DNA from: Chlorobiaceae bacterium
GTDB taxonomy: Bacteria; Bacteroidota; Chlorobiia; Chlorobiales; Chlorobiaceae
Length of the DNA: 57,437 bases
Direction: 5' to 3'
Assembly: GCA_013334755.1 (NCBI GenBank)
Contig: JAAXWX010000007.1
Coordinates: forward strand, 1 to 57,437
Shown here: one piece after another, positions 1 to 9,220 of the stretch
Numbering within the stretch: the first letter of the stretch is position 1
How the letters are laid out: the number at the start of each line of letters is the position of its first letter
The notes under the pieces: generated by a model
Database searches by the model: none
Told to the model about the DNA's origin: nothing
Seen by the model: the letters and a program-made list of their open reading frames with translations, nothing else
Translations under genes and position numbers: made by a program

Positions 1-294
1 GGTTGGCAGGTTTTTGGAAAAATCACTCTCCCAAACATTCGCTGGGGCCTTTTGTACGGCATGATTCTCTGCAGTGCACGCTCCATTGGTGAATTTGGAG
101 CAGTCTCGGTTGTCTCAGGTCACATCCGCGGCCAGACAAATACTATTCCTCTGCATGTGGAAATTCTCTACAGCGAATACAATTTTGCAGCATCATTCGC
201 TGTTGCATCACTCCTCGTCTTCCTTGCCCTCCTTACGGTGGGTGTTAAAGTGACAATGGAAAAACAATTTCAGAAAAACAGCTTTCACCATTAG
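1..294 (+). CDS. cysW: Sulfate ABC transporter permease CysW (3' part)
   Basis: C-terminal about 97 residues of an inner-membrane permease of the sulfate/thiosulfate ABC importer; the reading frame is already open at base 1, so the 5' part lies outside the window. The visible part contains the typical end of the permease domain ([19 protein letters not shown], corresponding to the EAA-loop region that docks to the ATPase) and one last hydrophobic helix near the C-terminus. It ends 8 bases before cysA, so the two are certainly co-transcribed. CysW is preferred over ModB because of the cysA downstream and the convergent sulfate assimilation genes. The substrate (sulfate versus thiosulfate) cannot be read from the sequence. 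Confidence 0.85.
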   Translation, partial: GWQVFGKITLPNIRWGLLYGMILCSARSIGEFGAVSVVSGHIRGQTNTIPLHVEILYSEYNFAASFAVASLLVFLALLTVGVKVTMEKQFQKNSFHH

Positions 295-302
295 GATCTG
301 AC

Positions 303-1376
303 ATGGGTATCGAACTTCAAAACATTACCAAGAAATTTACCGGCTACACGGCGCTCGACAATATCAGTCTCAACGTCGCTTCCGGGGAACTTGTTGCGCT
401 TCTTGGACCGTCGGGCTGCGGAAAAACCACCTTGCTGCGCATCATTGCCGGACTGGAACTGCCTGACTCAGGGAAAATCATTCTTGAAAACAAGGACACG
501 ACAAATCTTCCGCCCCGAAAAAAGAATGTCGGATTTGTCTTTCAGCATTACGCGCTTTTTCGCCGTCTGAACGTCTTTGATAATGTTGCCTTTGGGCTCA
601 GGGTCCTGCCACTCCGTGATCGACCATCCCGCAGTGAAATCAGTGACAGGGTGGAACATCTTCTGAAACTGGTTCAGATGGACTGGGCCATCAAACGCTA
701 CCCGTCGCAACTCTCCGGCGGACAACGTCAGCGTGTTGCTCTTGCAAGAGCATTGGCAGTCAATCCAAAAGTACTGCTGCTTGATGAGCCATTTTCAGCC
801 CTTGATGCAAAGGTACGCCAGGAACTGAGACGCTGGCTCAGAAAACTGCACGATGAAATACATATCACCAGTATTTTTGTTACCCACGATCAGGAAGAAG
901 CGCTTGAACTTGCTGACCGGATCGTCGTGATCAACAAAGGACGGATCGAACAGTTGGGCACGCCCCAGGAGGTCTATGACCACCCGGTCAATGCCTTTGT
1001 CTATAATTTTCTTGGTAATGTCAACGTCTTCCATGGACGTATCAAAAACGGCAAGGTCAGTCTTGGCACTCACCATGTCGATGCGCCGGATGAACTGAAA
1101 CATACAGAAGAAAAGCCAAGTCAGGCATTTGTAAGGCCTCACGAAATCGGAATCAGCAGAATACGAAGTAACGAAACCGACCTCACCGGAACTATCCGTG
1201 AAATACGTCTGATGGGTGGACAGATCGGATTAAACATTGAATGCGACGAATTTAAAGAGGCAATTGACGCGGAAATCCCCCGAGAACTCTACCAGAATCT
1301 TCAGCTTGCCAAGGGCGAAAAGGTTTTTATTTCTCTTAACCGCGTCAAGGTATTTACCGGTGATTATGAAATCTAA
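303..1376 (+). CDS. cysA: Sulfate/thiosulfate ABC transporter ATPase CysA
   Basis: 357-residue ATP-hydrolysing subunit that powers sulfate import at the cytoplasmic face of the inner membrane. Walker A GPSGCGKT is at about residues 35-42, the ABC signature LSGGQ at about 137, Walker B LLLDEP at about 158, followed by the switch histidine in [12 protein letters not shown]-terminal regulatory (TOBE-like) domain of about 110 residues follows, as in CysA and MalK. It follows cysW by 8 bases as the last gene of the transporter operon. The next gene is convergent. ModC or PotA paralogues share this architecture, but the neighbouring cysN/D/H/sir genes argue for sulfate. Confidence 0.88.
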   Translation: MGIELQNITKKFTGYTALDNISLNVASGELVALLGPSGCGKTTLLRIIAGLELPDSGKIILENKDTTNLPPRKKNVGFVFQHYALFRRLNVFDNVAFGLRVLPLRDRPSRSEISDRVEHLLKLVQMDWAIKRYPSQLSGGQRQRVALARALAVNPKVLLLDEPFSALDAKVRQELRRWLRKLHDEIHITSIFVTHDQEEALELADRIVVINKGRIEQLGTPQEVYDHPVNAFVYNFLGNVNVFHGRIKNGKVSLGTHHVDAPDELKHTEEKPSQAFVRPHEIGISRIRSNETDLTGTIREIRLMGGQIGLNIECDEFKEAIDAEIPRELYQNLQLAKGEKVFISLNRVKVFTGDYEI

Positions 1377-1387
1377 AAAACGGTGAC

Positions 1388-1416
1388 AAAAAAAGCTTCC
1401 CGATTGAGCGGGAGGC
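1388..1416 (-). terminator. Intrinsic terminator of the sir-cysHDN operon
   Basis: An 8-bp stem with one G-U pair (1395-1402 with 1409-1416) and a 6-base loop is followed on the minus strand by seven T (1394-1388). It lies 26 bases beyond the cysN stop codon. On the plus strand no T tract follows, so it is a much weaker signal for cysA. Confidence 0.8.
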
Positions 1417-1441
1417 GAAGTAAACAGTTACATTCAAACCT

Positions 1442-3268
1442 TCATATCTGATAGTCAATGATGATCTCTTTTGTCTTAAGCAGATCGGCAACCGAACTCA
1501 CGGCATCGGCTACAGCCCCTCCATCCGGCAACTGAAGATCAGGTTGGTATCTCGAAAAACCATTTTCACCGAGATTGACAACAAGAATATCGTTCGGTTC
1601 GTTGAGCAGCTTCAGCGTTTCAATATCGTAGTCGTCAGCATCATCAATGGTTGTGATAAAAATAAGTCCGGCATCAGTGAGAATGCGGGCAAGTTCGCCG
1701 ATTCTTCGCAGCCTCTCCCCCGCACTGTCTGCCAGAGAACCGAGGTCAGCATCAAGACCACGGTCGATATTGGCCACACCGAGGTAGTAGGCGTTCATAC
1801 CGTTTTGAAACAGTCCCTGCTCAAGCGCTTTGGCCACAGCCCGTTTGCCGCTGCCCGGAACCCCGGTAAAGACAATAAATTTTGCCCTGTGCCGGTTTAC
1901 TACTGCCCGTTGTTCTGCTCTTACAAGCCCTGCTTCCCAGTTGTTTTCACGATCCCTGATATGCTGCTGCAAAAGGGACTCTCCCGCAGAAAGATTCTCA
2001 ACCACGACGCCGCCACCGGCAATTTCATAATTATCTACAATAACAAACCGTCCCGTTGCCTCGCTCACAGAGGTTATATCGAAAGCAATCGGGCGGGAGG
2101 TTTCAAGAATACATTCACTGACATCACGGCAATCGATCTGTGGCTTGCTTTTACTGTAACTTAAATCAGAGGCATCAAGTGTATTGCATATTTCCGCAAG
2201 CTTGACGGTTGCCCGTGCAGAACCAAGCTTGAGCTTATACTCTTTCTGCTTGATCATCGGCGCCCTGCCAAGCCAGAAAAGATTGACCCTGAAACGGCAG
2301 CCAACTTCCGGTAAAGGCTCAGAAGGGTTCACCATAAGCTCGCCAGGCCGCACATAGATCTGTGTGGCAAGGGTAAAGCCTGAGGCCTCGCTGGCTGAAG
2401 CGGATTGTTTCGGCAAGGTATTGAACGACTCAATCGATTGTATAATGGACTGCTTGCCCGAAGGAAGAAAAAGCACCTCGTCGCCAACCTGCACCGAACC
2501 GGCAGCAACCGTTCCCGCAACAATCCGTCTATCATCGTTTGAGCGGGTAAATTTGTAGATGTCCTGAACAGGAAAACGGAAAGGCTTCTCCTGCAACTCC
2601 ATGTCACTGGTGAACTGGTCGAGCTGCTCAAGAACAGATACTCCTTTATACCAGGGCATTTTTTCAGAAAGGGATACAATATTGTCGCCTTCTCGGGCGC
2701 TGACGGGAATAAAACTGAGAGGCGTAACATTGATCTGGGCAAGAAAAGCGGAATAGTCGGCTTTCAGCTTTTCAAAAATATCCTCGCGGTAACCGACAAG
2801 ATCCATTTTGTTAACCAGCACCGTCACCTGCTTCACTCCGAGCATTGAAACCATCTTGCCGTGCCGCTTTGAGTTCTCCTTTATCCCCTCATCGGCATCA
2901 ATGACAAGCAGAGCCGATTCCGCCCTCGAAGCACCGGTAATCATATTTTTCAGAAATTCAATATGGCCGGGAGCATCGATAATGATGTAGTCCCGCGCCG
3001 CTGTTTTAAAAAAGCAGCGTGCCATATCAATGGTAATCCCCTGTGCCTGCTCATCCTTGAGCGCATCCAGCAGAAATGCATACTCAAAAGGCTTCGAATT
3101 TCTCCGGCAACTCTCTCGCACCGATTCAAGCTTCCCCTGCGGCAAGGAGCCTGTGTCGGCAAGGAGTCGGCCGATCACGGTGCTTTTTCCATGATCCACA
3201 TGACCGACTATAACAATATTCATTTGCGCTCGACCATTCATTCCAATATTTTTAATAAATTTATCCAT
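1442..3268 (-). CDS. cysN: Sulfate adenylyltransferase subunit 1 with degenerate APS kinase domain (CysN-CysC fusion)
   Basis: 608-residue cytoplasmic protein. Residues about 15-450 form the GTPase subunit of ATP sulfurylase, which couples GTP hydrolysis to activation of sulfate to APS with CysD: G1 [10 protein letters not shown]3 DAPGH and G4 NKMD are all present, followed by translation-factor-like beta-barrels. Residues about 465-608 align with APS kinase, but its P-loop reads GVPGSGKR (about 469-476), with Arg in place of the Mg-coordinating Ser/Thr. The usual DGDN motif reads GVAN (about 497-500). The kinase half is therefore probably inactive. It is the last gene of the operon, 19 bases after cysD. 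Two further in-frame Met codons lie just before the G1 motif, so the start is uncertain by about 15 residues. Confidence 0.9.
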   Translation of the reverse strand: MDKFIKNIGMNGRAQMNIVIVGHVDHGKSTVIGRLLADTGSLPQGKLESVRESCRRNSKPFEYAFLLDALKDEQAQGITIDMARCFFKTAARDYIIIDAPGHIEFLKNMITGASRAESALLVIDADEGIKENSKRHGKMVSMLGVKQVTVLVNKMDLVGYREDIFEKLKADYSAFLAQINVTPLSFIPVSAREGDNIVSLSEKMPWYKGVSVLEQLDQFTSDMELQEKPFRFPVQDIYKFTRSNDDRRIVAGTVAAGSVQVGDEVLFLPSGKQSIIQSIESFNTLPKQSASASEASGFTLATQIYVRPGELMVNPSEPLPEVGCRFRVNLFWLGRAPMIKQKEYKLKLGSARATVKLAEICNTLDASDLSYSKSKPQIDCRDVSECILETSRPIAFDITSVSEATGRFVIVDNYEIAGGGVVVENLSAGESLLQQHIRDRENNWEAGLVRAEQRAVVNRHRAKFIVFTGVPGSGKRAVAKALEQGLFQNGMNAYYLGVANIDRGLDADLGSLADSAGERLRRIGELARILTDAGLIFITTIDDADDYDIETLKLLNEPNDILVVNLGENGFSRYQPDLQLPDGGAVADAVSSVADLLKTKEIIIDYQI

Positions 3269-3287
3269 TGTCCATTATCCACCTGCT

Positions 3288-4169
3288 CTACATATAACCG
3301 TCACGGCGAAGGGTTTCAAGCCCGCCACCGTCTTCGCTGTCTTGGGCGCGCCCTGATCGCTCGGCTATATTGGAAAACTTGCCGGTTTTGATTTCATCAA
3401 TAATCTCAGAAACCGTTTGCGAATCGGAATTGACTGGATTGGTACATGGATAACACCCAAGTGAGCGATAGCGGGTACCGCCGCCCTGATTAAAATAGAG
3501 CGAAACTACAGGTATCTTTTCACGCTCAATATATTCCCAGATATTCTGCTCGGTCCAGTCAAGAAGAGGATGAATGCGTACATGAGTTCCAGGTGCAAAA
3601 TCAGTCTTGAACTGGTTCCAGAACTCGGGAGGCTGATCACCGACATCCCAGACGTTATCTTTGTCGCGAGGTGAAAAATATCTCTCCTTGGAACGGCTCC
3701 CCTCTTCATCAGCCCTGACACCGACAACAACGCCGTTATAGGGCTCTTTCCGCTCATCAACAACATAGCGCCGTTTATCATGATCTATCCTGTAACGAGG
3801 CCACTCCCCTGAAAGCGTATGTTTCAGCGCTTCACTTTTCAGATATTTGCAGCAGGTAATGCGATCAGTATTGCCATCCGGAAAGGTGAGCTTGCCGTCA
3901 AGAGCCTCCAGGTTTTCTCCGTAGATCATGTTCAGGTTCCACTCAAGGGCAAAACGGTCGCGGTACTCAATCATTTCAGGAATCTTGAAGTGCGTATCAA
4001 TATGCACCAAGGGAATGGGAACATGACCGAAAAAAGCTTTCCGGGCAAGCCAGAGCATGACTGTACTGTCCTTGCCGATCGACCAGAGCATGCAAAGGCT
4101 TTTAAATTCACGATATGCTTCCCTGAGGATATAGACGCTCTGTGCTTCAAGTTTGTCAAGATGATCCAT
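3288..4169 (-). CDS. cysD: Sulfate adenylyltransferase subunit 2 (CysD)
   Basis: 293-residue catalytic subunit of ATP sulfurylase, which adenylates sulfate with ATP to give APS. It starts [20 protein letters not shown] as the family does. It carries the PP-loop-type nucleotide motif [10 protein letters not shown] at about residues 31-40, and ends with the conserved tail rich in arginine and glycine ([17 protein letters not shown]). Length and N- and C-termini match full-length CysD. It sits 18 bases after cysH and 19 bases before cysN in a tight minus-strand operon, consistent with the CysDN complex. Confidence 0.93.
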   Translation of the reverse strand: MDHLDKLEAQSVYILREAYREFKSLCMLWSIGKDSTVMLWLARKAFFGHVPIPLVHIDTHFKIPEMIEYRDRFALEWNLNMIYGENLEALDGKLTFPDGNTDRITCCKYLKSEALKHTLSGEWPRYRIDHDKRRYVVDERKEPYNGVVVGVRADEEGSRSKERYFSPRDKDNVWDVGDQPPEFWNQFKTDFAPGTHVRIHPLLDWTEQNIWEYIEREKIPVVSLYFNQGGGTRYRSLGCYPCTNPVNSDSQTVSEIIDEIKTGKFSNIAERSGRAQDSEDGGGLETLRRDGYM

Positions 4170-4187
4170 ACTTTTTCTTCAATAAGG

Positions 4188-4910
4188 TTACTGTTTCTCA
4201 CGGTGCAACCCGCACTCCCTGTGTTCAGGAATCTCCCACCACCAGCGTCCTGCCCGGACATTCTCTCCCGGCTCGATGGCTCTGGTACAGGGGGCACACC
4301 CGATACTCGGGTATCCCTTGTCATGAAGGAGATTACAGGGGACGTTATGTTTCCTGATATATTCCCATACCGTTGCTTCAGTTACCTCGGCAAGCGGATT
4401 GATTTTATAAAGACAAAACGACTCATCCCACTCGACAGGGGCTATTGCGGTTCTCGTAACGGACTGCTCTCGTCGTAATCCGCATATCCATGCCTTCAGG
4501 GTTGAAAGCTTTTTTTTTAGCGGCTGCACCTTTCTGATGCGGCAACACTCCCGACGAAGCTCAACACTCTCATAAAAGAGGTTTGGCCCATAGCGCGTTA
4601 CCATTCCCTCAACTGCACTGGTTTCCGGAAAAAGCACCTCCACCTCTATACCATAACGCTTCCTCGTTGCCTCCAGAACGTCATAGGTTTCCTGGGGAAG
4701 CCTCCCGGTATCAAGGGTAAAAACCGGTATCTGCAGTTTCTCCTGTTGCAGCATATCGACAATAACCTGATCTTCTGCACCCAGACTTGATGCCAGCGCA
4801 CACTCTCCGGCAGAAAAAAAACCGTCAGCCCAGCGCAAAATCTCTTCAGGACTCTTAGCGGACAACCCGGAAAGCTCATTACTCAATTTCTCTGCTATCT
4901 CCCTGCTCAT
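4188..4910 (-). CDS. cysH: Phosphoadenylyl/adenylyl-sulfate reductase, APS-reductase type (CysH)
   Basis: About 240 residues; reduces activated sulfate to sulfite in the cytoplasm with thiol reductant. PP-loop-like motif ASSLGAEDQVIV is near the N-terminus, then TLDTGRLPQETY. A double Cys (ECCRIRK) and a later CAPC pair together give the CC...CXXC set that binds a [4Fe-4S] cluster in APS-using enzymes and is missing from PAPS-only CysH. ECGLH near the C-terminus supplies the catalytic Cys. The ATG at 4910 is chosen (AGGA about 11 bases upstream); a longer frame could start at TTG 4940 but has no better ribosome site. Use of APS agrees with the defective APS kinase domain of the neighbouring CysN. 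Confidence 0.9.
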   Translation of the reverse strand: MSREIAEKLSNELSGLSAKSPEEILRWADGFFSAGECALASSLGAEDQVIVDMLQQEKLQIPVFTLDTGRLPQETYDVLEATRKRYGIEVEVLFPETSAVEGMVTRYGPNLFYESVELRRECCRIRKVQPLKKKLSTLKAWICGLRREQSVTRTAIAPVEWDESFCLYKINPLAEVTEATVWEYIRKHNVPCNLLHDKGYPSIGCAPCTRAIEPGENVRAGRWWWEIPEHRECGLHREKQ

Positions 4911-4952
4911 AAACGTTGTGTTCCTGTTAACAATGAACAATCATCTCGACAC

Positions 4953-5846
4953 TTAACTGGTGCCAAGAATTTCCTCCCTGACCTTTTCTATCCCGATACG
5001 ATCAATCATATGCCCGAATCGCTCTTTTTTCCGTCCATTATTCCGAAAACAGGTCAAGGCTTTCCGGGTCAAATCGTAGAGTTCCTCCTCGCTCTCAACC
5101 AGCTTTTTCAGTACTGTAGCAAAACGGGGTATTTTGCCCATGGTGCCGCCAATAAAAAACGTGTACCCTTGTCTGCCGATGACCCAGGCCTCTCCTGGAC
5201 AAAGCTGGGTACAGATGTTGCAGTTAATACAACCTTCCCGATCAATGCTGTAGTCATATACCCTGGTGCCATTACTGCCGCTCTCTTTTCGCTCAATCGC
5301 TTTGGCAGGACAAAATTTGAGGCAGAGCCCACAGTCGCAGCAGGACGACGAAACCCATTCCGGCTCAATCGCACCCTTGATGCCGATATCGTTTTCATTT
5401 GCCTTGGTACAGTTATTGGCACAGCCCGTTACCGCCATCTTGAATTTCGATGGAGCTTCCTGGTTGAAAAACCTTTTATCAAGCTCTATTGCAATCTTCC
5501 TGGTATCAAAGGCTCCCCATTTGCAGGTTGCTTCTCCAGGGCAGGCAACAATCACCCGTACCCTGGTCCCAGAGGCACCCATTTCTACACCCGCAGCCTG
5601 CAAAGCAACCCTTGCATCATCAATATGGTCACGATGCACATTATGGATCTCAACCCCCTGACGGGTGGAAAGATGAACAAAACCGCTGCCATATTGTTCA
5701 GCGACAACAGCAATACAGGCAAGCTGAGAGGCACTCAAATCACCAGCAACAGCCTTGAGACGCAGCACATGGTACTCTGGCTGCTTCTGGCGAATCACCC
5801 CGCTCACTGCCACCAAACCAGTTTCAAGTTCCGCCATATTCCCCAA
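4953..5846 (-). CDS. Small siroheme/[4Fe-4S] sulfite reductase with ferredoxin domain
   Basis: 297-residue protein predicted to reduce sulfite to sulfide for cysteine synthesis. It has the nitrite/sulfite reductase fold in a minimal one-copy form. The siroheme/[4Fe-4S] cysteines are at about C102 and C108 (ACPGEATC) and C142 and C146 (GCANNC). A two-cluster ferredoxin insertion follows with C169/C172/C175/C179 and C206/C209/C212/C216. It is about half the size of CysI and resembles the low-molecular-weight assimilatory or Dsr-like single-subunit enzymes. It is first in the sir-cysH-cysD-cysN operon, which fixes an assimilatory role despite the similarity to DsrA/B. The electron donor is presumably ferredoxin (inference). 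Confidence 0.85.
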   Translation of the reverse strand: MGNMAELETGLVAVSGVIRQKQPEYHVLRLKAVAGDLSASQLACIAVVAEQYGSGFVHLSTRQGVEIHNVHRDHIDDARVALQAAGVEMGASGTRVRVIVACPGEATCKWGAFDTRKIAIELDKRFFNQEAPSKFKMAVTGCANNCTKANENDIGIKGAIEPEWVSSSCCDCGLCLKFCPAKAIERKESGSNGTRVYDYSIDREGCINCNICTQLCPGEAWVIGRQGYTFFIGGTMGKIPRFATVLKKLVESEEELYDLTRKALTCFRNNGRKKERFGHMIDRIGIEKVREEILGTS

Positions 5847-6105
5847 TTTTTTTTAATGTTACCGTAAAAGTACACTCCATATAGTCATGAATCAATTGGG
5901 AGGATTCTGACCATTGCAAGTATTAACAATCGTTAATAAAAGCCATCAGAGACGATATCTCCAACCATTTTCAAAAAAATACCGCAAATATGGTATGGAA
6001 ATTGGAGACTAAAAAAATCCGGGCACACTTGAAGATCAAGATGTATACATCCACCCCTAAAGTGCCTACATAACTTTACAAATGGCACTAGGATAGTTGC
6101 AAAAA

Positions 6106-7200
6106 TTAGAACGTTACTGTTGCATAAAGCTCGGTGCGAAGCTGGTTATCATCTTTTGTACCAGCACCGGTTTTTGTGCCACTTGCACGATAACGCAAGG
6201 TTGGTGCAAGACTGAAGGTACCGGTCGCTGATTCATGCAGCTTGACATTATATGACGCCCACACAAACAGATTGTCGTAATCAATCCTGGTCGCTGCTGA
6301 TTTATCTTTAGTCTGGTTGTAGTCAACCCATGCTTTAAGCGGTCCGGACTCACCTTTGACTCTCAACAGATAACCGCTGTAGTCAACCTTGGTCGTTGTA
6401 TTCGGCAGAGTATCATCGGCAAAAGTATAGAAACCGCTGAGAGAAATTTTTGATTTACCTGCCGGAATAGATGCGGTCGCCCCAAAAGTATTTGGAGTAA
6501 CACGTCCCCAGGCGGATGCAAAATTGGTTAACGTCACGAATGCCTGCGGCTCAAGTATAACATCGCTGGCATTGAACTTGTAATCAACGTAGAGCCCGTA
6601 GCCATCATTGAAAAGACCGTCGCCTGAAGCCTTAACCTTGTTGTCACTGATCGTGTTGTCCAGAATGCCAAGCAGGGCCGTCAACTCACCATCACCGAGT
6701 TTAGCGCCGTATTGAAAACCAAAAAGGCGATCAAAATTTCTTAAGGTTACAGGGGTATCAACCGGGCGGGTCGGATACAGAAGCAGATCAAAAATCGGAT
6801 TATTGAAGCTCCCCAGAGGAAGACGGCCAAAAGCATACCTACTGTTTTCAAGATTTCGACCAAAGTAGAAATTTGAGACTTCAAGATTGTAGGCACCAGC
6901 GTTATTCTTGCCAACCTCAGCCCAGCCGCCAGCGAAAGCAACTCCTCCGGCCGAGTCCTCTCTCTGAATCAATCCTTTGAAGTAATAGCCACTTCCAAGA
7001 TCGGCTGATGGTTTCAGGCGTACCCTGTACTGGAATTTCAGATCATCTTCATTATCCTTGACCCCGGCATATGATTTGGTATCCTTAAACTCTCCTCTCA
7101 GACGGATAGCGGCTTCGCCGCCGAGCTTTACCGCAGCTGAAGCCGTTGATATGTAAAACAAAACTACAAACATTGCAGCAAGTAATACCATCCTTTTCAT
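6106..7200 (-). CDS. Outer-membrane beta-barrel porin-like protein
   Basis: 364 residues with a clear signal peptide (MKRMVLLAAMFVVLFYISTASA, cleaved after ASA). The rest is a run of alternating amphipathic strands with many aromatic and glycine residues, ending in an aromatic residue (ATVTF), as expected for an outer-membrane barrel. No specific family could be assigned with certainty. It begins in the same general way as the porin at 47953 (a short Gly-rich strand then an IRLRGEF/IRYRYQS-type segment). It stands alone, 259 bases from sir, so a role in sulfate entry is only a guess from position. Confidence 0.75.
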   Translation of the reverse strand: MKRMVLLAAMFVVLFYISTASAAVKLGGEAAIRLRGEFKDTKSYAGVKDNEDDLKFQYRVRLKPSADLGSGYYFKGLIQREDSAGGVAFAGGWAEVGKNNAGAYNLEVSNFYFGRNLENSRYAFGRLPLGSFNNPIFDLLLYPTRPVDTPVTLRNFDRLFGFQYGAKLGDGELTALLGILDNTISDNKVKASGDGLFNDGYGLYVDYKFNASDVILEPQAFVTLTNFASAWGRVTPNTFGATASIPAGKSKISLSGFYTFADDTLPNTTTKVDYSGYLLRVKGESGPLKAWVDYNQTKDKSAATRIDYDNLFVWASYNVKLHESATGTFSLAPTLRYRASGTKTGAGTKDDNQLRTELYATVTF

Positions 7201-7394
7201 TTTTTTCGCTTCAGTCGGGTTATATGATTCATCAAAAAAAACTGTAAATGCAAAAGCTGGCTCCCCGTGACAAAAAAACGACTTCGAAATAATCCCCCCC
7301 TGAACAACAGGCGCACTATGCCGATAATCGCTTCCTCAGCCTCACAGTATCTTTCCAAAGACAACAAGGTCCATATGAAAATCATCAACCTTAC

Positions 7395-8018
7395 TCATCC
7401 TGTAAGGGCATGTTTCTTCATGCCGATATTAGGATCAGGCAGGCGGAGAACTTCGCAGATCAGAAAATAGACCGGCCCGTTAAGCAGATAGGCCGCCTTC
7501 ATCCAGCCGGGGACATGAATGCAGTCAAGCAGTGGTAAACCAGCATACTGCGCTGTCGCTATGTTGCGGAAGTTAAAAAAACGATAAGCCAGAATTTCGG
7601 AACTAAAAAGAAGCCCCCAGTAGAGCAAGGTAAAAAAGGCCATCTTTTTCATAAAGGTCATCTTCCGAAAAGAGGGAACCCAATGCGCGTAGATAAGAAA
7701 AACACCGAACAGTCCGACAGCCCAGGCAAAAAGCGGATAGACATTATATCCGGCTATCACCAGCAGTTCACGGTTATACCCATATTGCTCCCTGGCAACA
7801 AAAAGCCAGCAGCAGGCTACGACAGAAGAGACCAGTAGATGAAAAACCGCATGCCAGCGATGTGTCAAATAGAGATAAGGAAAAAGCAGCAGATAGAGCG
7901 CGATAATCATGAAATCGGCACGGATGACACTAAAGCCCAGTGAAAACAGCGCCAGAACGCAGATAACCTTGTCTGCGATCATGATTGATTTGTTACTGAT
8001 AGATAAGAAATGCTGCAA
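7395..8018 (-). CDS. Integral membrane protein of unknown function
   Basis: 207 residues with about five or six hydrophobic segments: near residues 15-35, 38-52, 58-75, 92-115, 125-145 and 175-190. The loops contain THRWHAVFHLL and YAHWVPSF, with histidines and aromatics near membrane boundaries. No signature I can name was found. The layout of short helices with conserved-looking His/Trp is reminiscent of small membrane enzymes or lipid/carotenoid-type proteins, but this is not evidence of function. It lies between a porin and a glutamine amidotransferase on the same strand with gaps of about 190 and 300 bases, so no operon partner is obvious. Confidence 0.65.
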   Translation of the reverse strand: MQHFLSISNKSIMIADKVICVLALFSLGFSVIRADFMIIALYLLLFPYLYLTHRWHAVFHLLVSSVVACCWLFVAREQYGYNRELLVIAGYNVYPLFAWAVGLFGVFLIYAHWVPSFRKMTFMKKMAFFTLLYWGLLFSSEILAYRFFNFRNIATAQYAGLPLLDCIHVPGWMKAAYLLNGPVYFLICEVLRLPDPNIGMKKHALTG

Positions 8019-8317
8019 GGAAACTGCTTACTCGTGTCTGCAAAGATTCTTTGACCAACCCGACTCCCGCCTGTGATACCGGGCAAAAACCGTTTTCACA
8101 TTTTTCAATCCTGAATGTAGGTAATTTTTGTCTTATTGTCATTAATGTCCAAATCAACGGCACTCACCAAGCTTTCGATAACCATCGGATATTTCAAAAC
8201 CTATTGGCGGACAGAATCGACTCAACTGCTTAAATAGCAGTGCATACAATGCAGTCTGCCGAAAAGATGTTGCAGGTACAGCAAGTAATCCCGGTATTGA
8301 AAAAGACAGCAGGCCCA
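8019..8317. other. Intergenic region, no recognised feature
   Basis: About 300 bases between the amidotransferase stop and the start of the membrane-protein gene at 8018. Short open frames exist but have no recognisable protein similarity or ribosome site. No hairpin with a T tract was seen. It probably contains the promoter of the minus-strand gene at 8018. Confidence 0.4.
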
Positions 8318-9043
8318 TCAAGAACATCTGTCGGCATCAGCCAGCGCTGCAAAATTGGTTAGAATCTTTCGCGCAAACGGTGTTGTTGTTACCCCTGACA
8401 GCAAAGCATCGGCATTGCGGCCGGATTTTCTCAGGCTTTCTGCCTGGGCTGTTATATATGCCTGCATGACAGCGGCAGTGTACTCGGGATGAAACTGAAC
8501 ACCCCAGGCAGAGATGCCGACCCGGAAGGCATGATGCGGCTCATGTGCGTTACCGGCAAGGAGCAGCGCTCCCGGAGGAAGACTTAGAACGCTTTGCGCA
8601 TGGGTGGCATGGGCAGTAAAAAGAGCCGGGATCCCCTGAAACAGCTTATCATTACACGCTTCCGGGGTAAGAGTGACATCAACCGTACCGATCTCCCTGC
8701 CGAGAGGATGATACCCTGCCTCTCCGCCCATGGCACGCCCGAGAAGCTGATGTCCATAACAGATCCCGAGAAAAGGTACCCCCGCAGCAACCAGCGAGGG
8801 AATCCATGATTCGATTCGGAGACTCCATTCCAGATTTTCGGTGACCATGGCATGCGACCCGGTCACGATAACGCCATTGCAATCCTGCGGTGAGGGAAGA
8901 GTTCCGCCTCCCACGATATCGATAACTTCAACAGGAACGTTCACTCCGCCAAGCGCACTTTTAATCCAGTCATCGAAATCTCCAAGAGTTTCAAGGTTTG
9001 AAGAATATGTAGTGCCAGCCTTTATGATGTATAACTTTTTCAT
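8318..9043 (-). CDS. Class I glutamine amidotransferase (GMP-synthase-like, stand-alone)
   Basis: About 241 residues from the ATG at 9043 (MKKLYIIKAGTTYSS); an upstream in-frame extension to 9121 is not family-like. The nucleophile elbow reads GICYGHQLLG and the catalytic His-Glu pair is in GVQFHPEY, so the glutaminase triad is intact. There is no synthetase domain. It thus belongs to the stand-alone group annotated as GMP synthase-like or YfeJ-like proteins, which may hydrolyse gamma-glutamyl compounds or pair with another subunit. The neighbours (membrane protein, divergent aroK) do not define the substrate. Confidence 0.85.
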   Translation of the reverse strand: MKKLYIIKAGTTYSSNLETLGDFDDWIKSALGGVNVPVEVIDIVGGGTLPSPQDCNGVIVTGSHAMVTENLEWSLRIESWIPSLVAAGVPFLGICYGHQLLGRAMGGEAGYHPLGREIGTVDVTLTPEACNDKLFQGIPALFTAHATHAQSVLSLPPGALLLAGNAHEPHHAFRVGISAWGVQFHPEYTAAVMQAYITAQAESLRKSGRNADALLSGVTTTPFARKILTNFAALADADRCS

Positions 9044-9173
9044 TTTTTTAATTTTACTGAAAAATCTTCTTGTATACTGAAAGCCGCTGTTCCCTTCTCT
9101 TAAAGCAAACTGTTCCCGCACAAAATCGAAAACTTCCTGGAATTATGACAGCAGAAAATGGGCTTAACAAAGT

Positions 9174-9215
9174 AATCCGGACTTTTTTGGACGGACGGTG
9201 CCGGATTTTTTTTTA
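9174..9215 (+). promoter_or_regulatory. Terminator-like hairpin in the aroK leader
   Basis: A 7-bp GC-containing stem (AATCCGG at 9174-9180 with CCGGATT at 9201-9207) is followed directly by a run of T on the plus strand, the form of an intrinsic terminator. It lies just before the aroK start (GTG 9221 or ATG 9233) and no plus-strand gene precedes it. It could be an attenuator for aroK-aroB, or the end of a short leader or antisense transcript. No leader peptide was identified. Confidence 0.45.
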
Positions 9216-9220
9216 TTTTC

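Noticed and set aside
3819-4478. Long plus-strand open frame opposite cysD and cysH
   Set aside because: Antisense shadow of two strongly supported genes; no independent motif.
5874-5893. CCATATAG-containing stretch upstream of the small sulfite reductase gene
   Set aside because: Shares only eight bases with one half of the putative operator and lacks the other half; likely chance in A/T-rich sequence.
6061-6089. AGTGCC/GGCACT inverted repeat downstream of the porin at 6106
   Set aside because: Six-base stem with a long loop and only three T; too weak to call a terminator.
7197-7388. 63-codon minus-strand frame between the membrane protein and the porin
   Set aside because: Short, with no family pattern; it ends inside the porin start region and could at most be a leader.
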